NCBI RefSeq assembly: GCF_009720485.1
Contig: NZ_CP045245.1
Location: 3,162,001-3,226,000 of the forward strand
Direction of reading: 5' to 3'
Source: Cellulomonas sp. JZ18
Lineage (GTDB): Bacteria > Actinomycetota > Actinomycetes > Actinomycetales > Cellulomonadaceae
DNA length: 64,000 nt
Shown here: positions 9,635-18,336 of the stretch, piece after piece
Numbering within the stretch: position 1 is the stretch's first letter
Layout of the letters: every line of letters begins with the position of its first letter
The notes under the pieces: generated by a model
Databases searched by the model: none
What the model saw: only the letters and a program-made list of their open reading frames with translations
What the model was told of the DNA's origin: nothing
Translations under genes and position numbers: made by a program

Positions 9635-11421
9635 CCCACGACCTCGGCGGCCTCCAGCCACGCCGCCTCGAGCTCCTCGCGCTCGGCGGCGAGGGCGCGC
9701 AGCTCCGCGTCGAGCGCGAGCACGGCCTGGTGGTCGGTCGCCTGGGCGGCCATCCGGTCGTGCAGGTCGGCCTCGAGCGCGGCGATGCGCTCGAGGCGCC
9801 GCTCGATGCGCGTCACCTCCTTGCGCGCGGCGCGCACGTCGGCGGCGGACGGGCCGGACGACGCGTCCGCCGCCGGCTCCGCGGTCGGCCGCGCGTCGCC
9901 GCCGTCCCCCGCGAGCGCCGCGGCACGCCGCTCGAGGTACTCCTCCACGCCGCCCGGCAGGTCCCGCACCTGCCCGTCCCCGAGCAGCGCCACCTGCCGG
10001 TCGCAGACGCGCTCGAGCAGGTAGCGGTCGTGCGAGACGACGACCAGCGTGCCCGGCCAGCCGTCGAGCAGGTCCTCGACGGCCGCGAGCGTGTCGGTGT
10101 CGAGGTCGTTGGTCGGCTCGTCGAGCAGGAGCACGTTCGGCTCGCCGACGAGCAGGCGCAGCAGCTGCAGTCGGCGGCGCTCGCCGCCCGACAGGTCGCG
10201 CACCGGGGTGCGGGCGCGCTCGCGGCTGAACCCGAGCCGCTCGACGAGCTGCGCGGCGGTGAGCTCCTTGCCGCCGACGACGGTGGTGCGGCGCTCGCGC
10301 TCGACCGCCTCGGTCACCCGCAGGTCGGCGACCTCGTCCAGGTCCTCGACGTCCTGGCGCAGCTCGGCGACCTGCACCGTCTTGCCCCGCTTGACGCGGC
10401 CGGACGTCGGCTCGGCGCGGCCGGTCAGCAGACGCAGGAGCGTGGACTTGCCCGCGCCGTTGACGCCGACGACGCCGTACCGGTCGCCCGGGCCGAGCCG
10501 CCACGTGACGTGGTCGAGCAGCACCCGGCCGTCGGGCAGCGCGTACGTGACGTCCTCGAGGTCGAGCACGTCCTTGCCGAGCCGGGCCGTGGCGGTGCGG
10601 GCCAGCTCGAGCGAGTCGCGCGGGGGCGGCTCGTCGGCGATGAGCGCCGCGGCCGCGTCGAGCCGGAACCGGGGCTTCGACGTGCGCGCGGGTGCGCCGC
10701 GGCGCAGCCACGCGAGCTCCTTGCGCAGCAGGTTCTGCCGCTTCGTCTCCGCGGTGGCGGCCTGCTGCGCGCGCTCGGCGCGCGCCAGGACGTACGCGGC
10801 GTACCCGCCCTCGTACTGGTCCACGACGCCGTCGTGCACCTCCCACGTGCGCGTGCAGACCGCGTCGAGGAACCACCGGTCGTGCGTGACGACGACGAGC
10901 GCACCGGAGCCGCGCGCGTACCGCTCGCGCAGGTGCGCGGCGAGCCACGCGACCCCCTCGACGTCGAGGTGGTTCGTCGGCTCGTCGAGCACGAGGACCT
11001 CGTCGTCGCGCACGAGCAGCGCCGCCAGCGCGACGCGGCGGCGCTGCCCGCCGGAGAGCGTGGCCAGGTCGGCCCCCGGGTCGACGTCCGCGAGCAGCCC
11101 CGCGTGCACCGAGCGGATGCGCGGGTCCGACGCCCACTCGTGCGCGTCGGCGGTGCCGTGCACGGCCTGCAGCACCGTGCCGGAACCCAGGTCGTCGCGC
11201 TGGTCGAGCAGGGCGACCCGCGTGCCGCCCGCACGTGTCACGCGCCCGTCGTCGGGGCTCTGGCGCCCCGAGAGGACCCGCAGCAGGGTCGACTTGCCGG
11301 CGCCGTTGGGGCCGACGACCCCGATGCGCTGGCCGTCGTCGACCCCGAGGCTGACGCCGTCGAGGAGGGTGCGGGTGCCGAGCGTGAGGCGGACGCGGTC
11401 CGCGCCGAGCAGATGAGCCAT
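9631..11421 (-). CDS. ABC-F family ATP-binding protein (Uup-like)
   Basis: A 596-residue soluble protein with two ATPase domains and no membrane segments. Walker A motifs are GPNGAGKS (about 36-43) and GVNGAGKS (about 320), with two LSGGQ/LSGGE signatures and two DEPTNHLD/DEPTNDLD Walker B boxes. The linker between the domains matches ABC-F architecture, and the C-terminus is a charged coiled coil with a Uup-like arrangement. ABC-F proteins act on the ribosome, rescuing stalls or protecting against antibiotics. It is the middle gene of an operon with SRPBCC (7-nt gap) and ArsR (4-nt overlap), so it may be inducible. Confidence 0.93.
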   Translation of the reverse strand: MAHLLGADRVRLTLGTRTLLDGVSLGVDDGQRIGVVGPNGAGKSTLLRVLSGRQSPDDGRVTRAGGTRVALLDQRDDLGSGTVLQAVHGTADAHEWASDPRIRSVHAGLLADVDPGADLATLSGGQRRRVALAALLVRDDEVLVLDEPTNHLDVEGVAWLAAHLRERYARGSGALVVVTHDRWFLDAVCTRTWEVHDGVVDQYEGGYAAYVLARAERAQQAATAETKRQNLLRKELAWLRRGAPARTSKPRFRLDAAAALIADEPPPRDSLELARTATARLGKDVLDLEDVTYALPDGRVLLDHVTWRLGPGDRYGVVGVNGAGKSTLLRLLTGRAEPTSGRVKRGKTVQVAELRQDVEDLDEVADLRVTEAVERERRTTVVGGKELTAAQLVERLGFSRERARTPVRDLSGGERRRLQLLRLLVGEPNVLLLDEPTNDLDTDTLAAVEDLLDGWPGTLVVVSHDRYLLERVCDRQVALLGDGQVRDLPGGVEEYLERRAAALAGDGGDARPTAEPAADASSGPSAADVRAARKEVTRIERRLERIAALEADLHDRMAAQATDHQAVLALDAELRALAAEREELEAAWLEAAEVVG

Positions 11422-11428
11422 CGTGGGC

Positions 11429-11905
11429 TCATCCTCCCAGGTGCACCGCCAGCGCGTCGAAGATGCCTCGCGTCCCCTCCTCGCGTCCCTCGGCCGTGTC
11501 GTGCCCGTCCAGGTGGACGCCCTGCTCGGTGTACCGCAGGTGCGTGCGGTCGCCGTCGGCCTCGAGCTCGTACGTCGCGACGGAGGTGGAGATGTGGTGG
11601 CCGTCGAGCCACATGTCGTACGTGAGGACGAACCGCTCGTGCTCGACGACGTCGGTGTAGGTCGCGACGTAGCGGCTGACGGGCCCGCCGTGGAACGCGC
11701 CCTCGTCCACGGCCGTGCCGCCGACCCGGAAGTCGTCGCTCTCCTCCGTCTTCTCCCAGCCGTCGCCCGCGCCGAACCAGGCGCGCTTCTGCTCGAGGTC
11801 GGCGAACGCCTGCCACACGCGCGCGACGGGCGCGTCGAACGTGCGCTCGACGACGAACGTCGCGTGGGCGACGGAACGGGGGCGGGTCTGCGTCGTACCG
11901 GTCAT
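11429..11905 (-). CDS. SRPBCC domain protein (AHSA1-like)
   Basis: A 158-residue START/Bet v1-fold protein. The first strand V-E-R-T-F-D-A-P-V-A-R-V-W-Q-A-F and the W-F-G-A-G segment are typical of the AHSA1 subfamily, which binds hydrophobic ligands. ATG 11905 follows AGGAGG with a five-base spacer. It leads the operon SRPBCC-ABC-F-ArsR. SRPBCC genes paired with SdpR-like ArsR regulators are common in actinobacteria; their ligands are mostly unknown. Confidence 0.9.
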   Translation of the reverse strand: MTGTTQTRPRSVAHATFVVERTFDAPVARVWQAFADLEQKRAWFGAGDGWEKTEESDDFRVGGTAVDEGAFHGGPVSRYVATYTDVVEHERFVLTYDMWLDGHHISTSVATYELEADGDRTHLRYTEQGVHLDGHDTAEGREEGTRGIFDALAVHLGG

Positions 11906-11932
11906 CGCGTCCTCCTGGTCCGGCCCGACGCG

Positions 11933-11982
11933 GACGGCCGGGCCAATACTTAGGCGTTCGCTTAAGTATTGGCCCGGCCGTC
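11933..11982. promoter_or_regulatory. 50-bp inverted repeat: probable ArsR operator, perhaps also a terminator
   Basis: Two 24-base arms with one mismatch meet at a TT centre (11957-11958). The core TACTTAGGCG/CGCTTAAGTA is AT-rich against the background, and the flanks are GC-rich. It lies 28 bases upstream of the SRPBCC start. ACTTAAGCGnnCGCTTAAGT-type palindromes precede many ArsR-SRPBCC operons. The GC arms could also form a hairpin that ends the upstream permease transcript (stop at 11999). Confidence 0.7.
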
Positions 11983-11998
11983 GAGCGCGGTCAAGAGG

Positions 11999-13120
11999 TC
12001 AGGCGTCGACCGAGCGGGCCAGCGCCTCGCGGACCGCGACGCGACCGCCCATGCGCAGCACCGACCGCTCGTACACCCGTGCCGCGAGCGCGGTGATCGC
12101 GGCCGTCGCCGCGACGAGGACCACGAGCGCGACGAGCGGCTCCCACCAGGACGCCTCGTTGAGGAAGAGGCGCACCGGCATGCCCACCGGCGCCGTGAAC
12201 GGCACGTACGACATGATCCGCAGCACCAGCTCGTTGTCGTTGAAGAACACCACGAGGAAGTACGGCACCATCGTCAGCCAGATCGCCGGCTGCAGGACCG
12301 ACCCGGTGTCCTCGACCCGGGAGACGAGCGACGCGCTCGCCGCGAAGATGCCCGCCAGCAGGACGAACCCGATCGCGAAGAAGACGACGAACCACGCCAG
12401 CGGCATCCCGATGAGGGTGAGCACGTCGTCCTGCCCCGTGACCACGAGGCCCAGCACGGCCACCGCCGCGATCGCCGCCGTCTGCCCGAGCGCCACCGCC
12501 GAGTTGCCGAGGATCTTGCCCGCGAGCAGGGCCCGGGCCGGCACGGCGGACAGCAGGATCTCGACGATGCGGGACTGCTTCTCCGTCACCGTGTTCTGCG
12601 CGATCATCGAGCCCGAGCCGATGACGGACGTCATGAACACCAGGCCGAACGCGAACGTGATGATGTAGCGCAGGCCCTCGTCGGCGGGGGCCGGGTCCAG
12701 CAGCTCCACCTCCGGCGTGACCGTCAGCGCCTGGACCACCGCGTCCGGCGCGGAGTCGAGCGCGAGCACCTGGACCCCGAGCGGCTCCGCACCCGGGACG
12801 ACCGCCGCGTCGACGTCACCCGCGCGGACGGCCTCCTCGGCCGCCGCCCGGTCCGTCACCTCCGTGACCTCGAGCCGCTCGGCGCCCGCGACGACGTCGG
12901 CGACCGACGCGACGACGGCGACCGGCGTCGCGCCCGGCTCGCGGTCGCTCATCAGCCCGCTGATGACGATGCCGGCGAGGATCGCGACGAGCAGCACGGC
13001 CGTCGAGATGAGGAACGACTTCGAGCGCACCTGCGACGTGATCTCGCGCTCGGCGACCAGCAGGGTCGCGCGCCCGAGCGACGGCGACTGCGGGGCGGGG
13101 TGCGACCTGGGCGTGCTCAT
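11999..13120 (-). CDS. ABC-2 type transporter permease (NatB-like)
   Basis: A 373-residue membrane protein. One TM helix lies near residues 35-55, then a large extracytoplasmic domain (about 60-190) and at least five more TM helices to the C-terminus, the layout of NatB/ABC-2 sodium or drug exporter permeases. The N-terminus reads T-L-L-V-A-E-R-E-I-T-S-Q-V-R-S-K-S-F, typical of the family. Its ATG overlaps the stop of the ATPase gene by four bases. The substrate is unknown. Confidence 0.9.
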   Translation of the reverse strand: MSTPRSHPAPQSPSLGRATLLVAEREITSQVRSKSFLISTAVLLVAILAGIVISGLMSDREPGATPVAVVASVADVVAGAERLEVTEVTDRAAAEEAVRAGDVDAAVVPGAEPLGVQVLALDSAPDAVVQALTVTPEVELLDPAPADEGLRYIITFAFGLVFMTSVIGSGSMIAQNTVTEKQSRIVEILLSAVPARALLAGKILGNSAVALGQTAAIAAVAVLGLVVTGQDDVLTLIGMPLAWFVVFFAIGFVLLAGIFAASASLVSRVEDTGSVLQPAIWLTMVPYFLVVFFNDNELVLRIMSYVPFTAPVGMPVRLFLNEASWWEPLVALVVLVAATAAITALAARVYERSVLRMGGRVAVREALARSVDA

Positions 13121-14049
13121 CGGACGGCCTCCATGTCCTGCGTGCGGCCGGCGTCCGCCGGCTCCTCGTCGGTGATGACCTCACGGAAGATCTCCGCGAG
13201 GGAGGGGCGCAGCGGCGCGAACGAGTGCACCGGGCCCCGGCTCAGCGCCTCGCGCAGCACGCGCTGCGCCGTGACCTCGTCCGCCTCGAACACCGCCGAC
13301 CCGGCGGCGAGCTCGTCGACGCGGACGCCGGGCTCGTCGCGCAGCCAGCCCATGTCGCCGGCGACGACGATCTCGTGCCGCTCGCTGGCGTGGGCCTGCC
13401 GCAGCTCCTCGCGGGAGCCCGCGGCGCGGATGCGGCCGCCGGCGATGATGACGAGGTCGTCGCACAGGCGCTCCACGACGTCCAGCTGGTGCGAGGAGAA
13501 CAGCACCGGGACGCCGCTGGCGGCACGCTCGGCGAGGACGCCCTGCACGACCTCGACCGCCATCGGGTCGAGCCCGCTGAACGGCTCGTCCAGCACCAGG
13601 ACCTCGGGGTCGTGCACGAGGGCCGCCGCGACCTGGGCGCGCTGCTGGTTGCCCAGCGAGAGGTTCTCGACCGGGTCGTCGGCGCGCTCGGTCAGGCCCA
13701 GCCGGTCGATCAGGTCGTGCGCGCGGTCCGCCGCGGACGCCTTGTCGAACCCGTGCAGCCGCGCCAGGTACGTCAGCTGCTCGGCCAGCTTCATCTTCGG
13801 GTAGAGCCCGCGCTCCTCCGGCATGTACCCGAACCGCGCCCGGCGCGCACCGTCGAGCGGCCGGCCGTCCATCAGGACCGTGCCCGCGTGCGCCGCCAGG
13901 ACGCCGAGGATGATCCGCATCGTCGTCGTCTTGCCGGCGCCGTTGCCGCCCACGAACCCGGTGAGCCGGCCACGACCCACCGTGAAGCTCACGTCGTCGA
14001 GCACGCGCCGGTCCCCGAACGACCTGCTCACGCCCTGCAGCTCGAGCAT
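13117..14049 (-). CDS. ABC transporter ATP-binding protein (NatA-like)
   Basis: A 310-residue ATPase with Walker A GGNGAGKTT, the signature SLGNQQR in place of LSGGQ (usual for NatA relatives), Walker B VLVLDEPFSGLDP and a switch histidine in FSSHQ. ATG 14049 is preferred over ATG 14055 because AGGAGG then has a seven-base spacer. A TAGGTT hexamer on the minus strand (about 14099-14104) is a candidate -10. It is co-transcribed with the NatB-like permease and forms the energising subunit of the exporter. Confidence 0.93.
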   Translation of the reverse strand: MLELQGVSRSFGDRRVLDDVSFTVGRGRLTGFVGGNGAGKTTTMRIILGVLAAHAGTVLMDGRPLDGARRARFGYMPEERGLYPKMKLAEQLTYLARLHGFDKASAADRAHDLIDRLGLTERADDPVENLSLGNQQRAQVAAALVHDPEVLVLDEPFSGLDPMAVEVVQGVLAERAASGVPVLFSSHQLDVVERLCDDLVIIAGGRIRAAGSREELRQAHASERHEIVVAGDMGWLRDEPGVRVDELAAGSAVFEADEVTAQRVLREALSRGPVHSFAPLRPSLAEIFREVITDEEPADAGRTQDMEAVR

Positions 14050-14119
14050 CGCCATCCCTCCTCGCCCGTCCGGCGCCGTGCCGGACCACCTGGTGTCGAA
14101 CCTAGGCGGCGAGGGGGTG

Positions 14120-14138
14120 CGCGGGCCTCGGGCCCGCG
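14120..14138 (-). terminator. Short hairpin after the response-regulator gene
   Basis: Perfect 8-base arms CGCGGGCC/GGCCCGCG with a TCG loop. It lies 57 nt downstream of the response-regulator stop and before the exporter promoter region. It is a plausible but weakly supported terminator. Confidence 0.4.
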
Positions 14139-14194
14139 GCCGATCCTGCGGCTCGTCCCCGGGACGGAGCCGGGACGCGTGAGGAGGGTGCGGC

Positions 14195-14854
14195 TCAGCC
14201 CACGAGGCCGTGCTCGTGCGCGTACACGACCGCCTGGACGCGGTCGCGCAGGCCGAGCTTGGCGAGCACGTTCGAGACGTGGGTCTTGACGGTCGCCCGG
14301 CTCACGACGAGCTCGGCCGCGATCTCGTCGTTGTTCAGGCCGCGGGCGACGAGCACGAGGACCTCGGTCTCCCGCTCGGTCAGCGGGACGAGGGGCGCGG
14401 ACGTCGCCGGTGCGGGCGGCCGCGCGTCCACCGCTCGGGCGATGACCGCGCGCGTGACCTCGGGCGCCAGCAGGCCCTCCCCCGCGGCGGCGCTGAGCAC
14501 CGCCTCGTGCAGCTGCTCCGGCCGCGACGTCTTCAGCAGGTAGCCGACCGCACCGGCACGCAGCGCCTCGAGCAGGTAGTCCTCCCGGTTGAACGTCGTC
14601 AGCACGACCACCGCCGCGTGCACGTCCGGGTCGGCGACGATGCGCCGCGTCGCCTCCAGCCCGTCCATGTCCGGCATCTGCACGTCCATGCACACCACGT
14701 CCGGACGCGTCGCCCGGACGACCTCGAGCGCCTCGGTCCCGGTGCTCGCCTCGCCGACGACCTCCAGGTCCGGGTGGGCCGAGAGGATCGTCCCGATGCC
14801 GGCGCGCAGCAGCGCCTGGTCGTCCACGAGCACGACCCGCACGCGCTCACCCAT
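14195..14854 (-). CDS. NarL/LuxR family response regulator
   Basis: A 219-residue two-domain regulator. The receiver domain (1-120) has the acidic pocket V-D-D-Q, phospho-acceptor Asp in VVCMDVQMPDMDG (about residue 54), the conserved T in VVLTTF, and the K in GYLLKTS. The LuxR-type helix-turn-helix (about 150-215) begins LTERETEVLVLVARGLNN. It overlaps the histidine kinase gene, so the two form an operon. ATG 14854 is chosen; GTG 14857 is possible. Targets are unknown; the adjacent NatAB-like exporter is an obvious candidate. Confidence 0.94.
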   Translation of the reverse strand: MGERVRVVLVDDQALLRAGIGTILSAHPDLEVVGEASTGTEALEVVRATRPDVVCMDVQMPDMDGLEATRRIVADPDVHAAVVVLTTFNREDYLLEALRAGAVGYLLKTSRPEQLHEAVLSAAAGEGLLAPEVTRAVIARAVDARPPAPATSAPLVPLTERETEVLVLVARGLNNDEIAAELVVSRATVKTHVSNVLAKLGLRDRVQAVVYAHEHGLVG

Positions 14855-16298
14855 CACCCGTCACCCGTCCCGTCGTCGTCGTACCCGCCGCCACGCCCGC
14901 CCCTGTGCCACCCGCCTCCGTGCCGGCCACCGGGGCGCCGTCGGACCCGGCGACCGGCACGCGCACCCGCACGAGGAAGCCGCCGCGCCGCAGACGCCCC
15001 ACCTCGAGCGTCCCGCCGTCGGACGCGACGCGTTCCCGCATGCCCACCAGACCCATCCCGGTCGACGGCACGACGCCCGAGCGGCGGCCGGTCCCGCCGT
15101 CGTCGGACACCTCGAGCTCCACCTCGCCCGGGAGCCAGCGCAGCCGCACGTCCACGCGCGCACCCTGCCCGGCGTGCTTGCGCGCGTTCGTCAGCGCCTC
15201 CTGCGCGATGCGGTAGAGGTTGAGCGACGTCAGCGGTGACAGCCGCGCCGCGTCCCCGACCTCCTGGTACGTCACGTGCAGACCCGCCGCGCGCGCCTGC
15301 TCGACCAGCTCGGGCAGCCGGGCGACGTCGAGCGAGGCGAGGGCCTCGGACGGCGCGCTGGCCGGCACCGGCTCGCCCGCGACCGCGGCCGCCCCCTCGC
15401 GCAGCGTGCCCAGCAGGCCCTGCAGCTCGGCGACCGCGTCGCGGGCCGACTCCTCGACGTGCCCCAGCGCGGCCGCGGCGCGCGCGGGGTCCGTGCCGAG
15501 CACCGTCCGGGCGGCGGCCGCCTGCACGCCCATGAGCGACACGTGGTGCGCGACCGCGTCGTGCAGCTCGCGGGCGATGCGCAGCCGCTCGAGCGCGACC
15601 GCCTGCGCCTCGGCGCGCACGCGCTCGACCTGCAGCAGCCGCGTGCGCCACGCGGTCCGCTCGCGCTCGCGCGCCGACGTCCACGCGTGCTCCCCGAACC
15701 ACCAGGAGCCCGCGAAGTACAGCAGGTTCGTGAGCAGCTGGATGAGCATGTACGCGACGAAGGGCGAGAACGCGCCGGCGCGGTCCAGGCCCAGGTCCTC
15801 GTCCGGGTCGGTCGCCGCGAGGAAGATCGACACGAGCAGCCACGTGAACATCGCGACGACGACCACGGCGCGCACCCAGAACGCGCGGGCGCGCGACCGC
15901 TCCCACGCACCGACCGTGTACAGCGCCATGAACAGCGCGATGTTGCTGAAGAGCTGCTCGGGGACCAGCAGGTACTGGGCGACGATGAACGCCGCACCCA
16001 CCGCGACCGCCACGGCGCTCGGCCACCGGCGGCGGACCGTCAGCGGCAGCGTCTGCAGCGCCAGCAGCAGCACGGACAGCCAGCCCGCGGCCGGGTCGGG
16101 CACCAGCCCCGTGACGCGCCACATGACCGAGCTGAGGATCGCCCCGACGAACAGCGCCACGCCGAGCACGACGTCCCAGCGCAGCTCGTCGTCCGTCGGC
16201 GGACGGCGGTGCCAGCCCGGGGTGTCGGGGTCCTGCGCCGCCGCGACGGCGTGCGTCGGCGTGCCCGGCACCCGGGTGCCGGCGGGGACCACGACCAC
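14847..16298 (-). CDS. Sensor histidine kinase (HisKA_3 / HATPase_c)
   Basis: A 483-residue kinase. The N-terminal half holds about six hydrophobic segments between residues 40 and 210. The HisKA_3 dimerisation motif is ARELHDAVAHHVSLMGVQA, with the phospho-accepting His in ELHD. The HATPase domain has the N box L-T-N-A-R-K-H-A and G boxes S-D-D-G and GMGLVGMRER. The GTG start at 16298 lies right behind the ispE stop. It pairs with the LuxR-type regulator, the usual actinobacterial envelope-sensing arrangement. The signal is unknown. Confidence 0.93.
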   Translation of the reverse strand: MVVVPAGTRVPGTPTHAVAAAQDPDTPGWHRRPPTDDELRWDVVLGVALFVGAILSSVMWRVTGLVPDPAAGWLSVLLLALQTLPLTVRRRWPSAVAVAVGAAFIVAQYLLVPEQLFSNIALFMALYTVGAWERSRARAFWVRAVVVVAMFTWLLVSIFLAATDPDEDLGLDRAGAFSPFVAYMLIQLLTNLLYFAGSWWFGEHAWTSARERERTAWRTRLLQVERVRAEAQAVALERLRIARELHDAVAHHVSLMGVQAAAARTVLGTDPARAAAALGHVEESARDAVAELQGLLGTLREGAAAVAGEPVPASAPSEALASLDVARLPELVEQARAAGLHVTYQEVGDAARLSPLTSLNLYRIAQEALTNARKHAGQGARVDVRLRWLPGEVELEVSDDGGTGRRSGVVPSTGMGLVGMRERVASDGGTLEVGRLRRGGFLVRVRVPVAGSDGAPVAGTEAGGTGAGVAAGTTTTGRVTGDG

Positions 16299-16301
16299 CC
16301 G

Positions 16302-17243
16302 TCAGTCACCCGCCCCGACGACGCGGGCGCCGGGCACCGGTCCGGACGCCGTGAGGACCCGGTCGGCCACCCCCGAGGCGGTGAAGGCGGCCGCGATCGC
16401 GAGCGCGTGCTGGCGGCTGCGCGCGAGCGCCGCCACGGTGGGTCCGGAGCCCGAGACGACGACGCCGAGCGCACCCGCGTCGGTCGCCACCGCGAGCGGC
16501 TCGGCGAGGCCCGGGTCGAGCTCGAGGGCGGCCGGCTCCAGGTCGTTGTGCAGCGCGGCCCCGAGCGCGGCGGCGTCGCCGGCCAGCAGCGCCTGCATGA
16601 GCGGCACGTCGTCCTCGTCCGTCAGCGGACCGGCGGCGGGACCGCGCAGCTCGTCGAGCTCGCGGTAGACGTCGGCCGTGGGCAGGCCGCGGTCCTGCAC
16701 CGCGAACGCCCAGTGGAACTCGCCCCGGCTCAGCGCGGGCGTGAGCAGGTGGCCGCGGCCGGTCCCGACGGCGGTGTGGCCGACCAGCGCGAACGGCACG
16801 TCGGAGCCGAGCTCGGCGGCGATCGCCACGAGCTCGTCCCGCGACAGGCCCGTGCCCCACAGCTGGTCGCACGCGAGCAGCGCCGCGGCGGCGTCGGCGG
16901 AGCCGCCGGCCATGCCGCCGGCGACGGGCACGCCCTTGACGAGGTGCAGGTGCGCGGCGTCGTCGACACCGGCGTGCGCCGCCACCGCGCGCGCGGCACG
17001 CAGGGCGAGGTTGGACTCGTCGGTGGGGACGGCACCCGCCTGCGGCCCCTCGGCGCTGACCCGGAAGTCCTCCGCCGGACGGGCGACGACCTCCTCGTAG
17101 ACGCTCACCGCCTGGAAGACCGTCGAGACCGGGTGGTAGCCGTCCGCGCCGAGCGGGCCCACGCGCAGGGAGAGGTTCACCTTCCCGGGCGCGCGCACGC
17201 GCACCGCGCGCTCGGGCAGGTCGTCCACGCCGCTCACCGTCAC
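16302..17243 (-). CDS. ispE: 4-diphosphocytidyl-2-C-methyl-D-erythritol kinase
   Basis: Phosphorylates CDP-ME in the MEP pathway of isoprenoid synthesis. The 313-residue GHMP kinase has the N-terminal [12 protein letters not shown] motif, the ATP-binding glycine-rich loop [15 protein letters not shown] (about 96-110), and the C-terminal GSGPT motif. GTG 17243 overlaps the rsmA stop by four bases; the order rsmA-ispE is conserved across actinobacteria. Confidence 0.95.
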   Translation of the reverse strand: MTVSGVDDLPERAVRVRAPGKVNLSLRVGPLGADGYHPVSTVFQAVSVYEEVVARPAEDFRVSAEGPQAGAVPTDESNLALRAARAVAAHAGVDDAAHLHLVKGVPVAGGMAGGSADAAAALLACDQLWGTGLSRDELVAIAAELGSDVPFALVGHTAVGTGRGHLLTPALSRGEFHWAFAVQDRGLPTADVYRELDELRGPAAGPLTDEDDVPLMQALLAGDAAALGAALHNDLEPAALELDPGLAEPLAVATDAGALGVVVSGSGPTVAALARSRQHALAIAAAFTASGVADRVLTASGPVPGARVVGAGD

Positions 17244-18196
17244 GGTGCCACTGTGCCAGGTCGCCCCACGACCGGCCGCTCGGCGGCGAGCGCCTCGGCC
17301 ACGCGGGCGAACGCGGTGACGTCGAGCTGCTCGCCGCGGGCCTGCGGGTCCAGGCCCGCGGCGCGCAGCGCCTGCTCGGCCGCGGCGGACGAGCCCGCGA
17401 GGCCGGCGAGCGCCGAGCGCAGCATCTTGCGCCGCTGCGCGAACGCCGCGTCGACGACGGCGAAGACGTCCCGGCGTGCGACGGTGGTGGTCGGCGGCTC
17501 CCGCCGGTCGAGCCGGACGAGCGCCGAGTCCACGTTCGGCACGGGCCAGAACACCGCGCGTCCCACGGTCGCCGTGCGCCGGGCAGCGGCGTACCAGGCG
17601 GCCTTCACCGACGGCACCCCGTACGTGCGGCTGCCCGGCGGCGCGGCGAGCCGGTCGGCGACCTCGGCCTGCACCATGACGAGGGCGCGCTCGAGCGCGT
17701 CGAAGCGCTCGAGGAACGTGAGCAGCACCGGCACCGAGACGTTGTAGGGCAGGTTCGCCACGAGCGCGGTCGGCGCGGGCGCGGGCAGCGTGGTCACGTC
17801 GAGCGCGTCGGCGGTCAGCACGGTCAGCCGGTCGCGGCCGTCGGCGTCGGTGAGGCGGACCTCGCGCACGGTGCCGTCGTCCCGCACGGGCCCGACCGTG
17901 AGCCCCGGCATGTGCGCGGCCACGGTCGAGGGCAGCAGGCCGGCGAGCACCGGGTCGATCTCGACCGCGACCACGTCCGCACCGGCCTCGAGCAGCCCGA
18001 GCGTGAGCGAGCCCAGGCCGGGACCGACCTCGACGACACGCTCGCCCGGGCGCACGTCCGCCTGCCGCACGATCTTGCGGACGGTGCCCGCGTCGAGCAC
18101 GAAGTTCTGCCCGAGGGTCTTGGTCGGGCGCACACCGGCGCGCTCGGCGAGGGCCCGGATCTCGGCGGGCCCGAGGAGCGCGACGTCGGCTGGCAC
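17240..18196 (-). CDS. rsmA: 16S rRNA (adenine1518-N6/adenine1519-N6)-dimethyltransferase
   Basis: Dimethylates two adjacent adenines near the 3' end of 16S rRNA (KsgA). The 318-residue protein has the KsgA start [11 protein letters not shown], the SAM motif [16 protein letters not shown], the catalytic NLPYNVSVP motif and the C-terminal helical [12 protein letters not shown] segment. GTG 18196 is preceded by TAGGCT with a seven-base gap, so the transcript is probably leaderless. It sits between rpf and ispE as in mycobacteria. Confidence 0.95.
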   Translation of the reverse strand: MPADVALLGPAEIRALAERAGVRPTKTLGQNFVLDAGTVRKIVRQADVRPGERVVEVGPGLGSLTLGLLEAGADVVAVEIDPVLAGLLPSTVAAHMPGLTVGPVRDDGTVREVRLTDADGRDRLTVLTADALDVTTLPAPAPTALVANLPYNVSVPVLLTFLERFDALERALVMVQAEVADRLAAPPGSRTYGVPSVKAAWYAAARRTATVGRAVFWPVPNVDSALVRLDRREPPTTTVARRDVFAVVDAAFAQRRKMLRSALAGLAGSSAAAEQALRAAGLDPQARGEQLDVTAFARVAEALAAERPVVGRPGTVAP

Positions 18197-18283
18197 GGGA
18201 CCGAGCCTAACGAGCGCACCGGCCGGCCCCGACCGGGGGCGGGCGGCCGGCCCTCGGTCGGTGCCCGTCGGGGCGCCGACGCA

Positions 18284-18321
18284 CCGCGGCCCCGCCCCCG
18301 GGAACGGGGACGGGGCCGCGG
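18284..18321 (-). terminator. Terminator after the rpf gene
   Basis: Eleven-base perfect arms CCGCGGCCCCG/CGGGGCCGCGG (18284-18294, 18311-18321). It begins 15 nt downstream of the rpf stop on the minus strand. Confidence 0.65.
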
Positions 18322-18336
18322 CGGGACGCGGGGGCG

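Noticed and set aside
16302..18196. IspE/RsmA plus two-component genes as a single functional pathway
   Set aside because: The overlaps show co-transcription, but rsmA-ispE adjacency is ancestral in actinobacteria and gives no evidence that the kinase and regulator act on isoprenoid synthesis.
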